From: an uncultured Alphaproteobacteria bacterium | Lineage (GTDB): Bacteria > Pseudomonadota > Alphaproteobacteria > HIMB59 > GCA-002718135 | Direction of reading: 5' to 3' | Length of the DNA stretch: 16,753 nt | NCBI GenBank assembly: GCA_902517315.1 | Contig: CABYBP010000021.1 | Coordinates: 1 to 16,753, forward strand | In this document: positions 14,495 through 16,753 of the stretch, piece after piece | Position numbering within the stretch: position 1 is the first letter of the stretch | Layout: each line of letters begins with the position of its first letter | Position numbers and translations under genes: made by a program | The notes under the pieces: model-generated | What the model was told of the DNA's origin: nothing | Database searches by the model: none | Seen by the model: only the letters and a program-made list of their open reading frames with translations

Positions 14495-15643
14495 ATGAAA
14501 AATATAAATTGGAATTATCCTACTACAATCTGGTTCGGTGTTGATAGAATAATAGAAATACAAAAAGCTTGTGAAGAATTAAATATTCAAAAACCATTAA
14601 TTGTTACTGATAATGGAATTTTAAAAACAAATATTATTAAAAAGTTAAATGATTGCTTAGATAAACACGCTTTTATTTTTAGTGATGTTAAATCAAATCC
14701 TACAGGTAAGAATGTCGAGGATGGTGTTAAAGTATTTAATGAAAATAAACATGATGGAGTAATAGCTGTTGGAGGAGGTTCAGGTATGGATACTGGAAAG
14801 GCAATAGCATTCATGGCCAAGCAAAAAAGACCAATCTGGGATTTTGAAGATATTGGTGACTGGTGGACTAGAGCTAATGCAGATTCAATTTCTCCTATAA
14901 TTGCTCTACCTACTACTGCTGGAACAGGTTCTGAAACTGGCAGAGCTTCAGTTTTTACTAATGAAAAAACACAAGAAAAAAAAATTATTTTCCATCCAAA
15001 AATGCTTCCATCAATTGTTATCCTTGATCCAAATTTGACAATTCCACTCCCTGCAAATTTAACAGCCTTTACAGGAATGGATGCACTAGCTCATTGCTTA
15101 GAAGCATATTTGTCGAATATTTTCCATCCGTATTCTCAAGGTATTGCATTAGAGGGAATTAGATTAGTAAAAAATAATCTTGTTCTTGCATTTAATAATG
15201 GATCAAATTTAGAAGCTAGATCGCATATGCTAGCATCTTCATCTATGGGCTCAATAGCTTTCCAAAAAGGTTTAGGTGCTATCCATTCTTTAAGTCATCC
15301 TGTTGGTGCAATTTATAATACACATCATGGATTAACTAACGCAGTATTTATGCCATATGTTTTACAATATAATAAAAAAGGCATTGAAGAAAAAATTATT
15401 GATATTTCAAGATATATAAATTTAAAAGCAGCAACATTTAATAATTTTATGGATTGGATTTTAGAGCTTAGATCTAATTTAAATATTCCTCATACTTTAA
15501 GTGAAATAATTGATGACGATAAAAATTTAGAAAAAATGAGTTCAATGGCTTTTAATGACCCCTCCACAGGTACAAATCCTATACCAGTTAATGCAGAAGA
15601 TTTTTTAAAAATGTACATTAATGCCTTTAAAGGTGATTTATAA
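14495..15643 (+). CDS. Iron-containing (group III) alcohol dehydrogenase
   Basis: This enzyme interconverts an alcohol and aldehyde with NAD(P)(H) and a bound divalent metal (PF00465). It has 382 residues, as for FucO and other single-domain members. The nucleotide-binding GGGSGMDTGK begins at 93. PTTAGTGSE follows in the middle. Metal ligands are Asp196 and His200 (MDALAHCLEAY), His264 (IHSLSHPVGA) and His278 (NTHHG), nearly at FucO's positions 196, 200, 263 and 277. The N-terminal domain (FGVDRIIEI, PLIVTDNGI) is intact. Its place behind the ligase and aldehyde dehydrogenase makes it likely to oxidise the hydroxyl of a glutamylated or free amino alcohol. A role with lactaldehyde or other short alcohols cannot be excluded. 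It converges with the minus-strand dehydratase, with a 2-bp gap and no visible terminator. Confidence 0.93.
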   Translation: MKNINWNYPTTIWFGVDRIIEIQKACEELNIQKPLIVTDNGILKTNIIKKLNDCLDKHAFIFSDVKSNPTGKNVEDGVKVFNENKHDGVIAVGGGSGMDTGKAIAFMAKQKRPIWDFEDIGDWWTRANADSISPIIALPTTAGTGSETGRASVFTNEKTQEKKIIFHPKMLPSIVILDPNLTIPLPANLTAFTGMDALAHCLEAYLSNIFHPYSQGIALEGIRLVKNNLVLAFNNGSNLEARSHMLASSSMGSIAFQKGLGAIHSLSHPVGAIYNTHHGLTNAVFMPYVLQYNKKGIEEKIIDISRYINLKAATFNNFMDWILELRSNLNIPHTLSEIIDDDKNLEKMSSMAFNDPSTGTNPIPVNAEDFLKMYINAFKGDL

Positions 15644-15645
15644 AT

Positions 15646-16680
15646 CTATAGCGTTGCTCCAATTATCCAAGGATTAAACTCATCATCCCCATAATCATTT
15701 ATTTCACTCTTTGATTTTTCACCCGATGCAACCGAAATTATTTTATCAAATATTTCTTTGCCAACATCATTAACACTAGCAACGTTATCCATAATTGTAC
15801 CAGCATTGATGTCCATATCTTCACTAAGTTTATTATACATATTCGTATTTGTTGCTATTTTAATACTTGGAGTGGGTTTAAATCCAAAGCATGAACCTCG
15901 ACCAGTAGTAAAACAAATAACATTAGCGCCAGAAGCAACTTGACCAGTCACAGATACAGGGTCGTAACCTGGAGAATTCATAAAGTTCAAACCTTTGGTT
16001 TTTACCTGTTCAGCGTAATCAAGGACATCAACCATATTTCTATTACCGGCTTTGGATACTGCGCCTAATGATTTTTCAAGAATTGTAGTTAAGCCTCCTT
16101 TTTTATTACCAGGACTTGGATTATTATCTAATGTGCTATCGTTGCTAGCAACATATTCTTTCCACCATTCAATTTGTTTGTTTAGTTTTTCTATATTTTT
16201 TTGGTTTGATGATTTTTCAAATAATAAATGTTCTGCTCCATATATTTCTGGAGTCTCTGATAGTAATGTTGTTCCTCCATTATCAATAATCATATCTGAA
16301 GCAATGCCTAGTGCAGGATTTGCAGTTATCCCAGAATACGAATCTGAACCACCACATTGCAAAGCAACTGTTAGTTTTGAAACAGGAATATTTGTCCTAG
16401 AAATATTATTAATTTGATTAAGTTGATTAAGAATTTTTGAAGTTACTTTTGTTATAATTTCATTTGTTCCACCTTCATCTTGAATATTTAAATATTCAAT
16501 ATTTCTTTTTTCCTGATCATTATTATACAAACTTATTTGGGCACATTCGCATCCTAGTCCGATAACAAAAACTTTTCCAAAATTTGGATGAATTTTAAAA
16601 CCTTCAATAGTTCTGTTAAACCCATAATTGCTGATTTTGCTGTGGTATATCCAGGCATACCGCCTTGAGAAATCATCCAT
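15646..16680 (-). CDS. Altronate/galactarate dehydratase (UxaA family), 5'-truncated
   Basis: This is the C-terminal part of a UxaA/GarD-family sugar-acid dehydratase, which removes water from an aldonate or aldarate using a metal centre. The open frame from ATG 16680 has 344 residues, but only those from about 16620 onward look like the family. It has FNRTIEGFKIHPNFGK, then GLGCECAQ, LQCGGSDSYSGITANPALG, the GGTTLLSETPEIYGAEHLL strand, KGGLTTILEKSLGAVSKAG, MNSPGYDPVSVTGQVASG and GRGSCFGFKPTPSIK. The first 20 residues are the short-chain dehydrogenase gene read in another frame, and the usual N-terminal portion of this domain, including its first conserved Cys motif, is missing. As drawn it is not an intact enzyme. 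The C terminus (DDEFNPWIIGATL) is complete. Confidence 0.85.
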   Translation of the reverse strand: MDDFSRRYAWIYHSKISNYGFNRTIEGFKIHPNFGKVFVIGLGCECAQISLYNNDQEKRNIEYLNIQDEGGTNEIITKVTSKILNQLNQINNISRTNIPVSKLTVALQCGGSDSYSGITANPALGIASDMIIDNGGTTLLSETPEIYGAEHLLFEKSSNQKNIEKLNKQIEWWKEYVASNDSTLDNNPSPGNKKGGLTTILEKSLGAVSKAGNRNMVDVLDYAEQVKTKGLNFMNSPGYDPVSVTGQVASGANVICFTTGRGSCFGFKPTPSIKIATNTNMYNKLSEDMDINAGTIMDNVASVNDVGKEIFDKIISVASGEKSKSEINDYGDDEFNPWIIGATL

Positions 16681-16753
16681 GAAAAACTTCCAATATTTAC
16701 AACAGAACCTTTACCTAAATCTTTCATATCTTTATAGACAGCTTGTGTTGCAA
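16612..16753 (-). pseudogene. Short-chain dehydrogenase fragment fused out of frame to the dehydratase
   Basis: Read on the minus strand from the right edge, the open frame gives ATQAVYKDMKDLGKG, then SVVNIGSFSW, MISQGGMPG and YTTAKSAIMGLT. This is the central part of an SDR-family NAD(P)-dependent dehydrogenase with the catalytic Tyr (codon 16649-16647) and Lys (16637-16635) of Y-x-x-x-K, and the Ser-bearing NIGSFS strand before it. The resemblance to GSISW...GGMPAYTTAK of sugar 1-dehydrogenases suggests a sugar or polyol substrate. After GLT, where SDRs normally continue RxLAxE, the sequence becomes the dehydratase in a different frame, and the SDR frame stops at 16554. The last roughly 80-100 residues of the SDR are absent. 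The 5' end lies outside the window. Confidence 0.8.

Noticed and set aside
16052..16417. 121-codon forward open frame opposite the dehydratase
   Set aside because: It lies wholly antisense to a clear UxaA-family coding region and its translation has no family character.
1..16753. Mobile element, CRISPR array, tRNA or phage genes
   Set aside because: No transposase or integrase reading frame, no repeated spacer pattern, no cloverleaf-like sequence and no terminal repeats were seen.

Overview
The window looks like part of the genome of a free-living, low-GC marine alphaproteobacterium of the Pelagibacterales (SAR11) type. The basis is strongly AT-rich coding DNA, Lys/Asn/Ile-rich proteins, very short gene spacing, few Shine-Dalgarno sites, and a gene set dominated by uptake and oxidation of small nitrogen compounds. 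This placement is an inference; there is no rRNA or other marker gene here. About 97% of the window is coding, with no tRNA, CRISPR array, insertion sequence or regulator gene.

Layout. (1) 1-229: the N-terminal end of a DMT/EamA permease on the minus strand, divergent from the rest. (2) 296-4855: a complete polyamine-type ABC importer in the order ATPase, binding protein, permease, permease (potA-potD-potB-potC). potD has its own strong ribosome site and is followed by a perfect hairpin terminator; potB begins inside the terminator's exit sequence, apparently at an AUU codon. (3) 4860-6089: a DadA/DAO-type FAD amine or amino-acid oxidoreductase coupled to potC. (4) 6206-10222: a tight four-gene cassette of luciferase-like flavin monooxygenase, DUF1185 'amino acid synthesis' protein, alpha/beta hydrolase and aldehyde dehydrogenase. 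(5) 10228-11670: a second aldehyde dehydrogenase on the minus strand. It is convergent with the cassette and divergent from the next operon across a 75-bp gap carrying an 8-bp inverted repeat. (6) 11746-15643: glutamine-synthetase-like ligase, third aldehyde dehydrogenase, iron-type alcohol dehydrogenase. (7) 15646-16753, minus strand: an altronate/galactarate dehydratase-family protein that has lost its start and is joined out of frame to a fragment of a short-chain dehydrogenase.

How the genes may work together (inference). The importer brings in an amine or amino-acid-like compound. The FAD oxidoreductase and flavin monooxygenase can oxidise it, the hydrolase can cleave a product, and aldehyde dehydrogenases convert aldehydes to acids. 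The ligase/aldehyde dehydrogenase/Fe-alcohol dehydrogenase operon is what one would expect for gamma-glutamylation of an amino alcohol followed by two-step oxidation. The monooxygenase-DUF1185-hydrolase-ALDH cassette is the best candidate for an undescribed pathway. The fused right end is either a real deletion scar or an assembly chimera and should not be read as an intact gene.
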